From positions 62,001-126,000 of the forward strand of contig NZ_JAPENM010000007.1 of NCBI RefSeq assembly GCF_026342035.1: 64,000 nucleotides of DNA, given 5' to 3'. Shown piece by piece: positions 1 to 9,014 of the stretch. Every line of letters begins with the position of its first letter. The first letter of the stretch is position 1. Source of the stretch: Aldersonia sp. NBC_00410 (GTDB lineage Bacteria; Actinomycetota; Actinomycetes; Mycobacteriales; Mycobacteriaceae). Position numbers and translations under genes: made by a program. Under the pieces are notes generated by a model. The model saw nothing but the letters and a program-made list of their open reading frames with translations. It searched no databases and was not told where the DNA came from.

Positions 1-909
1 GGCTGCGAGTGCGGGCGCTCGGACTGCGCCGCGGTAATCGCGCCGGTATCACTGCGTCGACGGACTCCGTTGGTGCAGATCGGGATCGACGTCGCGAGCT
101 TGCTCGGTTTGCGTTCGGAGCCGGCGTATTTGCCCGGGTATGGGCCGGTCGATCCCGAGTTGGCGCGACAGCTCGCGGCGGACGCGACGTGGCAGGGGAT
201 GCTCACCGAGCTGCACGAGATCGCCACCGATGAAGGGCTCATTGCCGATCCGGCACCGGGCAGCCTGAGTGACTCCATGAGTGGGCGGACGCCGACGCAG
301 GACCGTTTGTGCACCAGTACCTTCCGTGCCCGTGGCTCCCGGCGCCCCGGTGCGGTTGTGCCCGCGCCCCGCACACCGGCCCCACCCGCGCCGCCGCCGT
401 TCGGGACCGTCGCTGCCATCGGTCACGGCGCGGCCGAACTCGACCGGATTTTCGACGCCGCGGCCTGCACCGGGCACGGCGGACACCATCATCCACCACC
501 GGGCGCGTTCGAATACCGCCCCGACGCCGCCACCACCGCCGTGGTGCGGGCTCGGGACCGGCACTGCCGGTTCCCGGGTTGCCGCACGCCCGCGGCCCAG
601 TGCCAACTCGACCATGTCGTCGAGTTCGACTATCACCGTCCCGATCGCGGTGGTTGGACGGTGCGGTCGAACCTGCAGTGCCTCTGCGCGTTTCACCATC
701 AACTCAAAACGATGAAACTCTGGCACGCCCAGATGGCACCGGGCGGGCAGGTGGCCTGGCGCAGCAGCTACGGCCACAACCTCGTCACCACGCCCGCGGC
801 CGGGCTCACCAGCGCACCCACTGCCACGCTCACCGCACCGGTCGGCTCCGGCCCGCTGGCTTGGCAGCAAATACCTGACCCCACCGACGACGAGGAGCCG
901 CCGTACTGA
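1..909 (+). CDS. DUF222/HNH endonuclease-like protein (13E12 type), 5' end outside window
   Basis: The frame is open from the first base, so the gene begins upstream of the window; a TTG at 70 is only an internal codon. The C-terminal half carries an HNH-type nuclease core: a CRFPGC zinc-knuckle-like motif, the LDH of the first histidine, then an asparagine and a CxFHH pair about 25 residues later. The front end (PLVQIGIDVASLLGL, then YLPGYGP) matches the DUF222 part of actinobacterial REP13E12 proteins. These are usually multicopy and of uncertain function; nuclease activity is inferred from the HNH core. The Pro/Ala-rich stretch between the two parts is variable in this family. Confidence 0.85.
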   Translation, partial: GCECGRSDCAAVIAPVSLRRRTPLVQIGIDVASLLGLRSEPAYLPGYGPVDPELARQLAADATWQGMLTELHEIATDEGLIADPAPGSLSDSMSGRTPTQDRLCTSTFRARGSRRPGAVVPAPRTPAPPAPPPFGTVAAIGHGAAELDRIFDAAACTGHGGHHHPPPGAFEYRPDAATTAVVRARDRHCRFPGCRTPAAQCQLDHVVEFDYHRPDRGGWTVRSNLQCLCAFHHQLKTMKLWHAQMAPGGQVAWRSSYGHNLVTTPAAGLTSAPTATLTAPVGSGPLAWQQIPDPTDDEEPPY

Positions 910-928
910 GCGGCCGCGCGACGGGGGG

Positions 929-1906
929 CTAGGCCCCGCGCCTGCTCGAGGTCTGCGACAGCTGCACCGGCTCCGCATGCAATGCAGCGCGCAGTGCCGC
1001 GCCCTGCAGCGCGAACAATCGCGCGCTGGTTTCCCACTCGGGGACCAGCGAATCGAAGCCGTGGCAGGTGCCGGCAAAGACATGCAGATCGGTGGGAACT
1101 CCGCCGAGCAACAGCCGCACGGCGTAGTCGACCGCCTCGTCGCGCAACGGATCCAGTTCCGAACACGAGATGAACGCGGCGGGCAGACCCTCGATGCCGT
1201 CGCGGCGACCCGGCACCGATGCGGCGGTCGCCTTGGTGTCGTGCAGATAGTGCTGCCACATCAGTTCGGTTGCGGGACCGTCGAATCCAGGTGTTGTGCT
1301 GAAATCCTGCTTGGATGGCATCGGCCGATCATCGAGGACCGGCTGGTGGAGCAACTGGTACACCAGCCGAGGCGCGGCGCCGTCGAGGGACAGCTGCGCC
1401 AGCCCGGCGGCGAGCGCACCGCCCGCGCTGCTCCCCGCCACTGCCAGCCGTTCCGGGTCGATCCTGAGCCGGTCCGCGTTCTCGGCGACCCAGCCTAGCG
1501 CGGCGAGGGCGTCGTCGAATGCGGCGGGGAACGGATGCTCCGGCGCGAGACGGTAATCGACCGATACGACCGTGCACGCGGCACGGCGGGCCAGTTCGAC
1601 GCACTGTCGATGATCGGTATCGAGGTTGCCGAGAACGAACGCGCCGGAATGCAGATAGACCACACCCGGGGCGTGGCCCGTCCCGCCCCGATATATCCGG
1701 ACCGCGATCGGGTCCGAGTCGATACGTTCGACGGTGTCCTCGGCGATATCGACACCGGTGGTGTCGACCGCCGCGACGGTCGCCCTTCTGCGCTCATTCA
1801 GCGACTCCCGCACTACCGGAAGTAGTTCCGGCGACAGATTCGTCCGGGCGGCGAGCAGATGCCGCAGCGCGGGGTCGAGGCGCAACTCGAGGTCGGTCCT
1901 ATCCAT
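929..1906 (-). CDS. HSL-family alpha/beta hydrolase (esterase)
   Basis: A 325-residue hormone-sensitive-lipase-type esterase. The oxyanion motif appears as HSGAF (residues 86-90, a variant of HGGGF). The nucleophile is Ser160 in GSSAGG, with Asp252 (SELDPLRDE) and His282 (CHGFD) completing the triad. It is the last gene of the minus-strand operon, 6 bp after the Baeyer-Villiger monooxygenase stop. BVMO-esterase pairs are a known arrangement in which the esterase opens the ester or lactone made by the oxygenase, and I infer that role here. It has no signal peptide and is probably cytoplasmic. Confidence 0.9.
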   Translation of the reverse strand: MDRTDLELRLDPALRHLLAARTNLSPELLPVVRESLNERRRATVAAVDTTGVDIAEDTVERIDSDPIAVRIYRGGTGHAPGVVYLHSGAFVLGNLDTDHRQCVELARRAACTVVSVDYRLAPEHPFPAAFDDALAALGWVAENADRLRIDPERLAVAGSSAGGALAAGLAQLSLDGAAPRLVYQLLHQPVLDDRPMPSKQDFSTTPGFDGPATELMWQHYLHDTKATAASVPGRRDGIEGLPAAFISCSELDPLRDEAVDYAVRLLLGGVPTDLHVFAGTCHGFDSLVPEWETSARLFALQGAALRAALHAEPVQLSQTSSRRGA

Positions 1907-1912
1907 GGTTCG

Positions 1913-3454
1913 CTATCCCGTCGCTGTCGAAGGTTCCTGCGCAAGCCCGGACGCCCGGCCGCTTCCGGCCCGCCCACTCTCCGTCGGGCCGTCGAGGAGA
2001 TAGTCCGCGGCACGGAACCGTCTCGTCATACTCCAGAAGTCACGGGCGCTGCGCGGCCACTGAGTGACCACCCGGCCGTTCGCTGCACGAAAATAGTTGC
2101 TGCACCGCGTAGTCCACACCGTGCCGACCATCCACCGGTCGATCTTGCGGGTGAATTCGGCCATCGCCTCGGGCCGCACCGCGACATAGGACTTACGCCG
2201 GCGACGCATATGTCGCAGCGCCCGAACGACATAGCGGGCCTGCGCCTCGAGCACGAAGATCACGCTGTTGGATCCGACATTCGTGTTCGGTCCGTACAGC
2301 ATGAAGAAGTTCGGAAAGGCAGGCACGGTCATGCCGAGGTAGGCGTGCGCACCGTCGCGCCAAACGTCGTGCAGGCGGGCCCCATCCTCGCCGACGACGT
2401 CGATCTCGCCGAGGTAGTCGGCGGCGGCGTATCCGGTCGCGCACACCACCACATCCACCTCCCGTTCCGTGCCGTCGTCGGTGACCAGGGAGCGGGCGCG
2501 CAGCGACCGCGCCGGACTCGACACCACCTCGACATTGGGCTGGGTCAACGCGGGCAGGAACTCGGAGGAAAACACCAACCGCTTACAACCGAGCGGATGC
2601 TCGGGGGTCAATCGACTGCGCAGATCCTCGTCGGGGACAGCCGCCTTCAGCATGTTCTCGGCGACAGCCTTGAACAACTGCGTCTTGTCGCTGCCGTCCT
2701 CGATCACCGCGATGTTGGATTCGCTGCGCAACCACAGCCGGGTCCGATAGAACTTCTTCGCGAACGGGACGTACCGGAATGTTCGCCGCTCACGCTCGGT
2801 GTAGGGACGGTCCGGCTTCGGCAGGATCCACGTCGGCGACCGTTGCACCGAGTACACCTGCTGGGCCTGCTTGGCTACCTCCGGGATAAGCTGTGCGGCA
2901 GTCGAACCGGTACCGAGCACCGCGACGCGCGAGCCCGCGATCGGCACCGAATCGTCCCACCGCGACGAGTGCATGACGACGCCGGTGAACGGCTGCTCCT
3001 CGACCAAGTCCGGCAGCACCGGCTGGGTGAACAGGCCGACCGCCGAGACCACGATGTCGAATCGATGCCGATCCCCGGTGCTGGTCGTCAACTCCCAGGT
3101 CTCGGTAGCGGCGTCCCAGTGCGCGGCGGTGATCTCGGTGTGCAGCCGCAGGTTCGGCGCGAGGCGGTAGCGCTGAGCGCACCGCTCGAAGTACGCCAGG
3201 ATCTCCGGTTGGTCCGACCACAGCCGCGACCAGTTCGCATTCAGGTCGAACGAGTAGGAGTACAGGTGCGATTTCACGTCGCAAGCGAGGCCGGGGTAAC
3301 GGTTGATTCGCCAGGTGCCGCCGACGCCATCCTCTCGGTCGAAGATGGTGAAATCACGAAACCCCGCCTTGCGCAGAAAGATTCCCAACGCGAGGCCGCC
3401 GGGTCCGGCGCCGATGATGCCGACCGACAGCGGCCTGCGACGCTGGTTGTTCAT
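1913..3454 (-). CDS. Flavin-containing Baeyer-Villiger-type monooxygenase
   Basis: A 513-residue FAD/NADPH monooxygenase. The FAD-binding Rossmann motif GAGPGG is at residues 15-20 and the NADPH motif GTGSTA at 181-186. The Baeyer-Villiger fingerprint FxGxxxHxxxW(D) is intact at 156-167 (F156, G158, H162, W166, D167). The expected reaction is insertion of one oxygen atom next to a carbonyl, giving an ester or lactone. The P450 and two dehydrogenases encoded upstream in the same operon could supply the ketone, and the esterase downstream could hydrolyse the product. The actual substrate cannot be read from sequence. Confidence 0.92.
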   Translation of the reverse strand: MNNQRRRPLSVGIIGAGPGGLALGIFLRKAGFRDFTIFDREDGVGGTWRINRYPGLACDVKSHLYSYSFDLNANWSRLWSDQPEILAYFERCAQRYRLAPNLRLHTEITAAHWDAATETWELTTSTGDRHRFDIVVSAVGLFTQPVLPDLVEEQPFTGVVMHSSRWDDSVPIAGSRVAVLGTGSTAAQLIPEVAKQAQQVYSVQRSPTWILPKPDRPYTERERRTFRYVPFAKKFYRTRLWLRSESNIAVIEDGSDKTQLFKAVAENMLKAAVPDEDLRSRLTPEHPLGCKRLVFSSEFLPALTQPNVEVVSSPARSLRARSLVTDDGTEREVDVVVCATGYAAADYLGEIDVVGEDGARLHDVWRDGAHAYLGMTVPAFPNFFMLYGPNTNVGSNSVIFVLEAQARYVVRALRHMRRRRKSYVAVRPEAMAEFTRKIDRWMVGTVWTTRCSNYFRAANGRVVTQWPRSARDFWSMTRRFRAADYLLDGPTESGRAGSGRASGLAQEPSTATG

Positions 3455-3511
3455 TCGGACCTCCGGATCGATATATGGCTGGCTGGTGAAAGGGTGGTCG
3501 ACGGGCCGGCG

Positions 3512-4246
3512 TCACCCGATCTGGAGGCACTGGCCGCCGTCGACGACCAGTTCCGCTCCGGTGATGAAGGACGCCCGTTCGGAGATGAGGAACGCGACCG
3601 CGTCGGCGAGCTCGATCGGTTGGCCGATTCGCCCGGAGATCGAGCGGGCGGCCAACCCGGCACGCACCGATTCGTCGAGCATCGGCGTCGCGACCGGGCC
3701 CGGCAGTATCGCGTTCACCCGAATCCCCATTGGTGCCAGTTCCGCTGCGGTGATCTGCGTCAGCCCGCGCAGGGCCCACTTCGACGAGCCGTACGCGGCG
3801 TGGTTCGGGAACGGCCGCACCGCGCTCGTGCTGCAGGTGTTGACGATCGCGGCGCCTTCGGCGCGGCGCAGTTCGTCGAGCGCCGCTCGGATGCCGAGGA
3901 ACGGACCGAGACAGTTCGTTCGCCAGCTGCTCTCGAACCCGGCGACCGTCTCGTCGCCGATGGCGGCCCGATGCAGCAAGCCCGCGTTGTTGATCAGCGC
4001 GCTCAGCGAACCGAACTCGCCGACCGCCGAGGCCACCGCCGACTCCCAATGCGCTTCGTTCGTGACATCGAGCTCGACTGCGATAACCGGGGAGTCACCG
4101 TGCACGGCAAGGCTTTCCTTCAATTCCTCGAGCCGGTGGTCGCATGCGGCGACCCAGTAGCCGTCCGCGAGCAGGCGACCGACGATGGCTTCGCCCTGCC
4201 CGCGCGCCGCCCCGGTTACCAGCGCGACCGCATCCTTCGATGTCAC
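3512..4246 (-). CDS. SDR family NAD(P)-dependent oxidoreductase
   Basis: A 244-residue classical short-chain dehydrogenase. The cofactor motif TGAARGQG is at 11-18, NNAG at 86-89, and the catalytic Tyr152-x3-Lys156 pair (YGSSK) follows a serine-rich strand near 139-141. I chose the GTG at 4246 because an AGGAGGG Shine-Dalgarno lies 7 bases upstream and the family start falls there; the longer open frame upstream has no family similarity. The start overlaps the stop of a 26-codon microgene by GTGA. The likely role is oxidation of an alcohol or hydroxyketone in the P450/BVMO route. Confidence 0.9.
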   Translation of the reverse strand: MTSKDAVALVTGAARGQGEAIVGRLLADGYWVAACDHRLEELKESLAVHGDSPVIAVELDVTNEAHWESAVASAVGEFGSLSALINNAGLLHRAAIGDETVAGFESSWRTNCLGPFLGIRAALDELRRAEGAAIVNTCSTSAVRPFPNHAAYGSSKWALRGLTQITAAELAPMGIRVNAILPGPVATPMLDESVRAGLAARSISGRIGQPIELADAVAFLISERASFITGAELVVDGGQCLQIG

Positions 4247-4323
4247 TTGGCACCCTCCTGCGGGGTATCGCGCAGCATTTCCAGTTCGGGGACGAGCATG
4301 GTCGAGTTCGGTCCGCTGCTCAC
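4243..4323 (-). CDS. Candidate 26-residue microprotein between aldolase and SDR
   Basis: An 81-bp frame starting with GTG at 4323. Its start overlaps the aldolase stop by GTGA, and its own TGA overlaps the SDR start by another GTGA, so translational coupling is possible on both sides. The peptide begins MSSGPNSTML, ends DTPQEGAK and contains an acidic/Leu stretch (VPELEMLRD). The SDR Shine-Dalgarno lies inside its last codons. No family is recognised and no function is proposed. It may be a real small protein or a reading bridge that keeps ribosomes moving to the SDR. Confidence 0.55.
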   Translation of the reverse strand: MSSGPNSTMLVPELEMLRDTPQEGAK

Positions 4324-5111
4324 CGGTAACCACCTGCCGCCGCCGGAACCGTCGGGGCGACACCGTTGGCCTCTGCCAGGTGCGCCGCCGCGCCACGGCG
4401 CAATGCCTGGGATTCGGGTGCAAGTGTGAGCATGCGATATCCCCATTCCGCCAACGTATTTCCCGTGGTGCCGCTGCCCGCGTGGGCACCGGGGATCAAA
4501 CCCGCCGCGGTCGCCGCCCGTGCGATAGCCGCCATCGCCTCCCGGACCGCCGGTTCGTGCAAAGCCCGAATCGGATCGGCACCGAGTGTGATGGCCAGAT
4601 CGGCCGGTCCGGCGTAGATGCCCGACAGTCCCGACACGGCACAGATCTCGTCGGCCGCCGCGACGCCGCGGGTCGTCTCGATCATCGCGAACACGTCCAC
4701 GCGTGACTCGAGCGTCGCGATGTCGTAACCCAGGTCCGAGCGCAGCGGTCCGAAGCTGCGCACGCCGTGTGGGGCGTATCGGGTCGCAGCGACGGCCTCG
4801 GCGGCCTGCTCGGCCGTTTCCACCATCGCGACGATGACGGCGTCGGCGCCGGCATCGAGCACGCGCCCGATGGCCGCGGGGTTGGCCGAGGGTAGCCGCA
4901 CCGCGGTGGCGATCGGGACATGCTCGAGCCGGCGCAGTAGTCGGGCGACATCCGCATCGTCGAGATAGCCGTGCTGCGTGTCGATTCCGACGTAGTCGTA
5001 GCCGGCCCGCGCGAACTCCTCGGGCCCTTGCCACGACGGCCCGGTCACCCAGCCGCCCCAGATCGGGCGGCCGGGTGCGAGACGGTCCCGCAGGCGACTC
5101 GCCGCAGTCAC
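4320..5111 (-). CDS. HpcH/HpaI-type aldolase
   Basis: A 263-residue TIM-barrel class II aldolase of the HpcH/HpaI/CitE group. It shows the Asp44/His47 pair in IDTQHG, Arg71 after the second strand, and the metal ligands Glu145 (MIETTRG) and Asp171 (AGPADL). Members cleave or form 2-keto-4-hydroxy acids using a divalent metal and pyruvate-type carbanion chemistry. It starts at GTG 5111, overlapping the upstream dehydrogenase stop by GTGA. In this operon it could cut a late hydroxy-keto acid intermediate, but that placement is inference. Confidence 0.9.
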   Translation of the reverse strand: MTAASRLRDRLAPGRPIWGGWVTGPSWQGPEEFARAGYDYVGIDTQHGYLDDADVARLLRRLEHVPIATAVRLPSANPAAIGRVLDAGADAVIVAMVETAEQAAEAVAATRYAPHGVRSFGPLRSDLGYDIATLESRVDVFAMIETTRGVAAADEICAVSGLSGIYAGPADLAITLGADPIRALHEPAVREAMAAIARAATAAGLIPGAHAGSGTTGNTLAEWGYRMLTLAPESQALRRGAAAHLAEANGVAPTVPAAAGGYR

Positions 5112-6076
5112 GCGACGATCGCGATCTTCACGCGATCGGGCACCGGCCGGGCGGCGAGCTCGAATGCGCCTTGGACTTCACCGACACCGAAGGTGTGGGT
5201 GACGTAGTCCGCGAGCAGGCCGGGATGTGCACGCGCGAACTCATCGGCGCACCGAAGCACCCTGGCCCGGTCGAGGGTGATGCCGGACGTCAGAGTGAGG
5301 TTGTTGCGCAACATCGTTCGCATGCTGATCGGGTAGCTGTCGTCGTCCGGCACACCGAAATAAAACACCGTGCCGCCGGGCGCGGCGGCCTCGATCGCAT
5401 GGTTCAGGGTCGCGACCTGATGGCCGACGGCTTCGATGACGACGTCCGGACGCTCCTGCGGAGCCAGGTGGCTCACCCAACGATCGCTGGTTGCGCGCAC
5501 CGCGTTGTCGACGCCGAACAGCTTCGCCACGTCACTGCGGTCGACCGGGTCGACACCGGTGACATGCCGTGCACCTTGGGCTTTCGCGGCATAGGAGAAC
5601 AACAGGCCGATCGAGCCCTGCCCGATCACCGCCACATCGCGGCCGGTGAGGTCGGGTAGTTGCTCGAGCGCGTACAGCACGCAGGCGAGCGGTTGCAGCG
5701 CGGCGGCATGCTGCGGCGCGAGCGACACATCGTAGGACACCAACCCCGCGCCGTCGGCGACGACCAGTTCCTGCAGTCCGTCGAAGCCGGAGGCCCAGCC
5801 GACGACATGGTCGCCCGGCCGATGCTCGGGGTGCCGGCTGACGAGGACTTCTCCGACGATCTCGTGAATCGGGAAGCCGGGCATTTCGGCGCCATTGCGG
5901 CCGGTGTCGCCGGGCAGCCGGCCGCGCGTTCCGCGAAATCCGGGTAGGTCGCTGCCGCACACGCCGGCCGCGCGGAACCGCAGCAGTACCTGCCCGTCAC
6001 GCAGCACGTCCGCTGTGGTGTCGGGCAGGTTCGTCCGTTCGAAGGTGTATGGCGCGACAAGGCGATACGACCACAT
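5108..6076 (-). CDS. MDR-superfamily alcohol dehydrogenase lacking the structural zinc lobe
   Basis: A 322-residue medium-chain dehydrogenase. Catalytic zinc ligands Cys40 (CGSD) and His71-Glu72 (PIHEIVG) are present, and the NAD(P) Rossmann motif GQGSIG is at about 152-157. The loop that normally carries four structural-zinc cysteines (about 50-68) has none, so it belongs to a zinc-poor subgroup or lost that site. ATG 6076 begins one base after the P450 stop. The expected job is oxidation of the alcohol made by the P450, giving the ketone for the BVMO. Confidence 0.87.
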   Translation of the reverse strand: MWSYRLVAPYTFERTNLPDTTADVLRDGQVLLRFRAAGVCGSDLPGFRGTRGRLPGDTGRNGAEMPGFPIHEIVGEVLVSRHPEHRPGDHVVGWASGFDGLQELVVADGAGLVSYDVSLAPQHAAALQPLACVLYALEQLPDLTGRDVAVIGQGSIGLLFSYAAKAQGARHVTGVDPVDRSDVAKLFGVDNAVRATSDRWVSHLAPQERPDVVIEAVGHQVATLNHAIEAAAPGGTVFYFGVPDDDSYPISMRTMLRNNLTLTSGITLDRARVLRCADEFARAHPGLLADYVTHTFGVGEVQGAFELAARPVPDRVKIAIVA

Positions 6077-6077
6077 G

Positions 6078-7322
6078 TCACACCTCCACCGGGACGCTGT
6101 TCCAGCCCCATTGGAAACTCGATGGCGGGCGAAGGGCTGCACCTTCGTCGATGCGGTAGTCCGGCACACGCTCGAGCCATTCACCGACCAGGACGGCGAT
6201 CTCGAGCCGGGCAAGGTGGAAGCCGATACAGAAATGCTGCCCGCGGCCGAAGGAGAGTTGCCGGGTATTCGGCCGGTCCCAAACGAACTCGTCCGGGTTC
6301 GGGAATTCCCGCTCGTCCCGGTTCGCCGATGCGAGCAGCGTGATGATGCGTTGGCCTGGCTCGATCGTGTTGTCGTGCAATGTGAACGGCCTGCGTGCGG
6401 TCCGTGCAAACCATTGCGCCGGGGCGCAGAAGCGGATCATTTCCTCGCGCGCCGCAGGCACATTCGAGGCGGGGTCGGCGCGCACCGCGGCGAGCTGATC
6501 GGGTCGGTTGAGCAGCTCCCACAGGCCGTGCGCGACGATCTTCGGCACGGTCTCGGTGCCGCCGATGAAGATGCCGAGCAGCTGGGTCGCCGCCTCCACG
6601 TCGTCGAACGCGCTGCCGTCGGGCAGCCGGTAGTCGAGCAGCCCGTCCACGATCGGCGAGGGACCGTCGGAGCGGTCGGCCCGCCGCTGCTGCACCACCG
6701 GCACCAGGTACTCCAGGTAGCCGGGCCGCGCTGTCGAGGTGTCCACGCCGTTCTTCGGCTTGGCGAGGCTGCCTGCATTGACCGTTGCCAACACATCCGC
6801 AGCAAGATCCACTGGCAGCCCGAGCAATTCACAGACGATCGACGCGGCGACAATACCGCCGTAGTCCTGGGTGAGGTCGAAACTCCCACGCGCGAGCAGG
6901 ACGTCGAGTCGCTCGTTGGCGAGCGTGCGGATCCGCTCTTCCAGCTTCGTCACCGCGCGCGGGCGCAGCGGTGCGCCGTGTGCCTTGCGGATGCCGTCGT
7001 AGATCGGCGAGTCGAACATGGCATGGAATGGCATGGGGTGCAGGGGTGGATCGGGCACCGGCCCGTTGTTGTGGCCGGCCAGCGTCGAGGCCGGCGGCAG
7101 GGTGCCCTCCGAGGCGACGAAGGTACCGTCACCGACTTCGAGCACGTGCCAGATGTCGTCGAACCGGGACAACGCGTAGGTGTCCCACTCCGGCATGTAG
7201 TAGACCGGGTGTCGATCGCGGAGCACGCGGTAGTACGGCAGCGGATCGGCCATCACCGCAGGGTCGAACGGGCTGTACGAAAAGTCTTCAATGGCCATAC
7301 TTTTCATGGTGGAGTCGTTCAT
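6078..7322 (-). CDS. Cytochrome P450 (class I bacterial type)
   Basis: A 414-residue soluble P450. The I-helix oxygen-binding motif GGTET is at 254-258, the ExxR pair is Glu294/Arg297, and the heme-thiolate Cys365 sits in FGRGQHFCIG. ATG 7322 has an AGGTGG Shine-Dalgarno 5 bases upstream, and the gene lies 11 bp after the NIPSNAP-like gene. Class I P450s draw electrons from a separate ferredoxin; a 3Fe-4S ferredoxin gene about 4 kb away (11910-12101), probably under the same operator type, is the likely partner. Substrate unknown; an alicyclic, terpene or steroid-like compound would fit the neighbours. Confidence 0.94.
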   Translation of the reverse strand: MNDSTMKSMAIEDFSYSPFDPAVMADPLPYYRVLRDRHPVYYMPEWDTYALSRFDDIWHVLEVGDGTFVASEGTLPPASTLAGHNNGPVPDPPLHPMPFHAMFDSPIYDGIRKAHGAPLRPRAVTKLEERIRTLANERLDVLLARGSFDLTQDYGGIVAASIVCELLGLPVDLAADVLATVNAGSLAKPKNGVDTSTARPGYLEYLVPVVQQRRADRSDGPSPIVDGLLDYRLPDGSAFDDVEAATQLLGIFIGGTETVPKIVAHGLWELLNRPDQLAAVRADPASNVPAAREEMIRFCAPAQWFARTARRPFTLHDNTIEPGQRIITLLASANRDEREFPNPDEFVWDRPNTRQLSFGRGQHFCIGFHLARLEIAVLVGEWLERVPDYRIDEGAALRPPSSFQWGWNSVPVEV

Positions 7323-7333
7323 CAAACCACCTT

Positions 7334-8038
7334 TCACTGCAGCGGCGAGGGAGGTAGCGCCTGCAGAATCGAATCTTCCCAGCCATCCCGCAACGCGGGC
7401 GCAACGCTCATCCAGGTCACGATCTCGGCGGGCGGAGAGCCCTGCCACGACGGGTAGTGCTCGGCGAAGCAGTCCCAGTCGCCGTCGAGCGCCCAGTAGT
7501 GGATGACCTCGTTGTAGCGGAACGTCGTGGTGAACGATCCGAGCCAGCGCTTCCCGGTGCTTTCCGACCACGGCACGTAGAGGCGCTCGAGCTCGCGGAC
7601 GTAGTCGTCCTGCCGACCGGGCTTGGTCTGCATGATCTCCTGGATCACCAGTCCTGCAGTGAAATCCGATTCCCGCAACTGCGCCAGGGTTTTGTTGCTC
7701 GGCCCGGGGTACATGATCCGTCCCTCGCCGGAGGCGCCGATCTCGGCCAGAAAGAGTGACCACTTCGCCGCCGCTGCCTCCTGGCTGCCACCGCGGGCCT
7801 GTGCGCGGCCGATGCGCGCATAGTCGGCGAAGGCGTCGATCTCCCAGATGACAGTGACCTGCGGCCAGTGGCCGTTGTAGGGCGTGCTCTCCCAGATCGC
7901 GAACAGGCGTGCCCCCAGTTCGGTCATCATGGGCCGGTAGACATCGTCGAACACCTCGACGAACCGATCGCTGCGTCCCGAACCGAGTGCGATCGTCTCG
8001 TGCAGATACAGCAGTGTGTGTGCATGGAATTTCCGCAT
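7334..8038 (-). CDS. NIPSNAP-like / dimeric alpha-beta barrel protein, duplicated domain
   Basis: A 234-residue protein that I read as two ferredoxin-like (dimeric alpha-beta barrel) halves. Each half has a short strand, a helix with an RFVEVF or YVRELE pattern, and a strand ending in W (VIWEIDAFADY and HYWALDGDWDCF). This resembles NIPSNAP-type proteins found beside P450s and monooxygenases in actinobacteria; its biochemical role is not known. ATG 8038 has GGGAG 6 bases upstream and is the first gene of the catabolic operon. The family assignment is by pattern only. Confidence 0.65.
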   Translation of the reverse strand: MRKFHAHTLLYLHETIALGSGRSDRFVEVFDDVYRPMMTELGARLFAIWESTPYNGHWPQVTVIWEIDAFADYARIGRAQARGGSQEAAAAKWSLFLAEIGASGEGRIMYPGPSNKTLAQLRESDFTAGLVIQEIMQTKPGRQDDYVRELERLYVPWSESTGKRWLGSFTTTFRYNEVIHYWALDGDWDCFAEHYPSWQGSPPAEIVTWMSVAPALRDGWEDSILQALPPSPLQ

Positions 8039-8125
8039 TGTCACTCCCGGCCGGCATACGTTGCGCGAGCGTCGGACCCCACATCGCAAAGTGTGGAAGT
8101 CGTTGACATTGCCACCCGACGAGCG

Positions 8126-8149
8126 TGACACTTAGCCGGTGTTTTGTAA
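8126..8149. promoter_or_regulatory. Candidate TetR operator between P450 operon and lactonase gene
   Basis: The 24-bp site reads TGACA-N4-GCCGGT-N4-TGTAA, an imperfect palindrome between divergent starts at 8038 and 8177. It has the same spacing as the stronger site at 12146-12169, and both run on into the identical octamer TGTAAAGC. The regulator is probably the TetR protein encoded at 12189. Confidence 0.5.
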
Positions 8150-8176
8150 AGCACCCGTTTTGCTGGATGGAGCCCG

Positions 8177-8995
8177 ATGAGACCCGTACCGCTGGCGCAC
8201 GGCTTCTGCTTCGGTGAGGGACCGCGCTGGTTCGAGGGCCTGCTGTGGTTCTCGGACATGCTCGGCGAGAACGTGCACACCGTGACGCTCACCGGGGCGG
8301 TCACGACGCTGCCACTGCCGGGGCACCGCCCCTCGGGGCTGGGCTTCCGCCCGGACGGCAGCCTGCTGATCGCCTCGACCGAGGCGCGCCGTCTGCTGTG
8401 TTACGACGGTGAGTCAGTGACCACCGTCGCGGATCTCGCCGATGCTGTGCCCGCCGCCCTCGGCGACATGGTGGTCGACCGGCACGGGCGCGCGTACGTG
8501 GGCTCGCAGGCCCGCGCCGGTGGCGTGCTCGCACGCATCGACCCGGACGGCAGCCACGCGATCGTGGCCGGCGACCTGGACTTTCCCAACGGAATGGTCA
8601 TCACACCGAATGGCGACACGCTCATCGTCGCCGAGTCGATCGGCCGCAGGCTCACTGCATTCACGATCGCTGCGGATGGTGGGCTCGGCGACCGCCGGGT
8701 CTTCGCCGACGAACTGTCCGGGCCGCCGGACGGCATCGCCCTCGACGCAGAGGGCGGCGTCTGGGCGGCGATGACGCTGGCCAACCGGTTCGAGCGCATC
8801 GTCGCCGGCGGCACCGTCACCGATCGGATCGACATCGGCGACCGAGTCGCCATCGCATGCGCGCTCGGCGGTCCCGAGCGCCGCACCCTGTTCCTGCTGT
8901 CGACCACCGAGGCCTACCCCGAGCGACTGGTAGGCACCACCGACGCCCGACTCGACGCGGTGACCGTCGACGTGCCGGGTGCAGGCGTGCCGTGA
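8177..8995 (+). CDS. SMP-30/gluconolactonase-like lactonase
   Basis: A 272-residue six-bladed beta-propeller of the SMP-30/gluconolactonase/LRE family. Recognisable features are the early metal-ligand region GEGPRW (residues 14-19), repeated RPDG/TPNG/DAEGG blade turns, the LDFPNGM motif with its conserved Asn, and GPPDGIALD with the metal-binding Asp. The family uses a divalent cation to hydrolyse lactones. It is divergent from the P450 operon and shares its candidate operator, so it could open a lactone made by the BVMO, in parallel with or instead of the esterase. Confidence 0.88.
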   Translation: MRPVPLAHGFCFGEGPRWFEGLLWFSDMLGENVHTVTLTGAVTTLPLPGHRPSGLGFRPDGSLLIASTEARRLLCYDGESVTTVADLADAVPAALGDMVVDRHGRAYVGSQARAGGVLARIDPDGSHAIVAGDLDFPNGMVITPNGDTLIVAESIGRRLTAFTIAADGGLGDRRVFADELSGPPDGIALDAEGGVWAAMTLANRFERIVAGGTVTDRIDIGDRVAIACALGGPERRTLFLLSTTEAYPERLVGTTDARLDAVTVDVPGAGVP

Positions 8996-9014
8996 ATCGA
9001 AAGAAGGCTGGGCA

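Noticed and set aside
1859-4429. An 856-codon plus-strand open frame across the BVMO and SDR genes
   Set aside because: It is the antisense shadow of two well-supported minus-strand genes; its Arg/Gly/Asp-rich translation has no family motifs.
5895-7457. A 520-codon plus-strand open frame opposite the P450 gene
   Set aside because: It is antisense to a P450 with intact heme and I-helix motifs; high GC keeps this frame open by chance.
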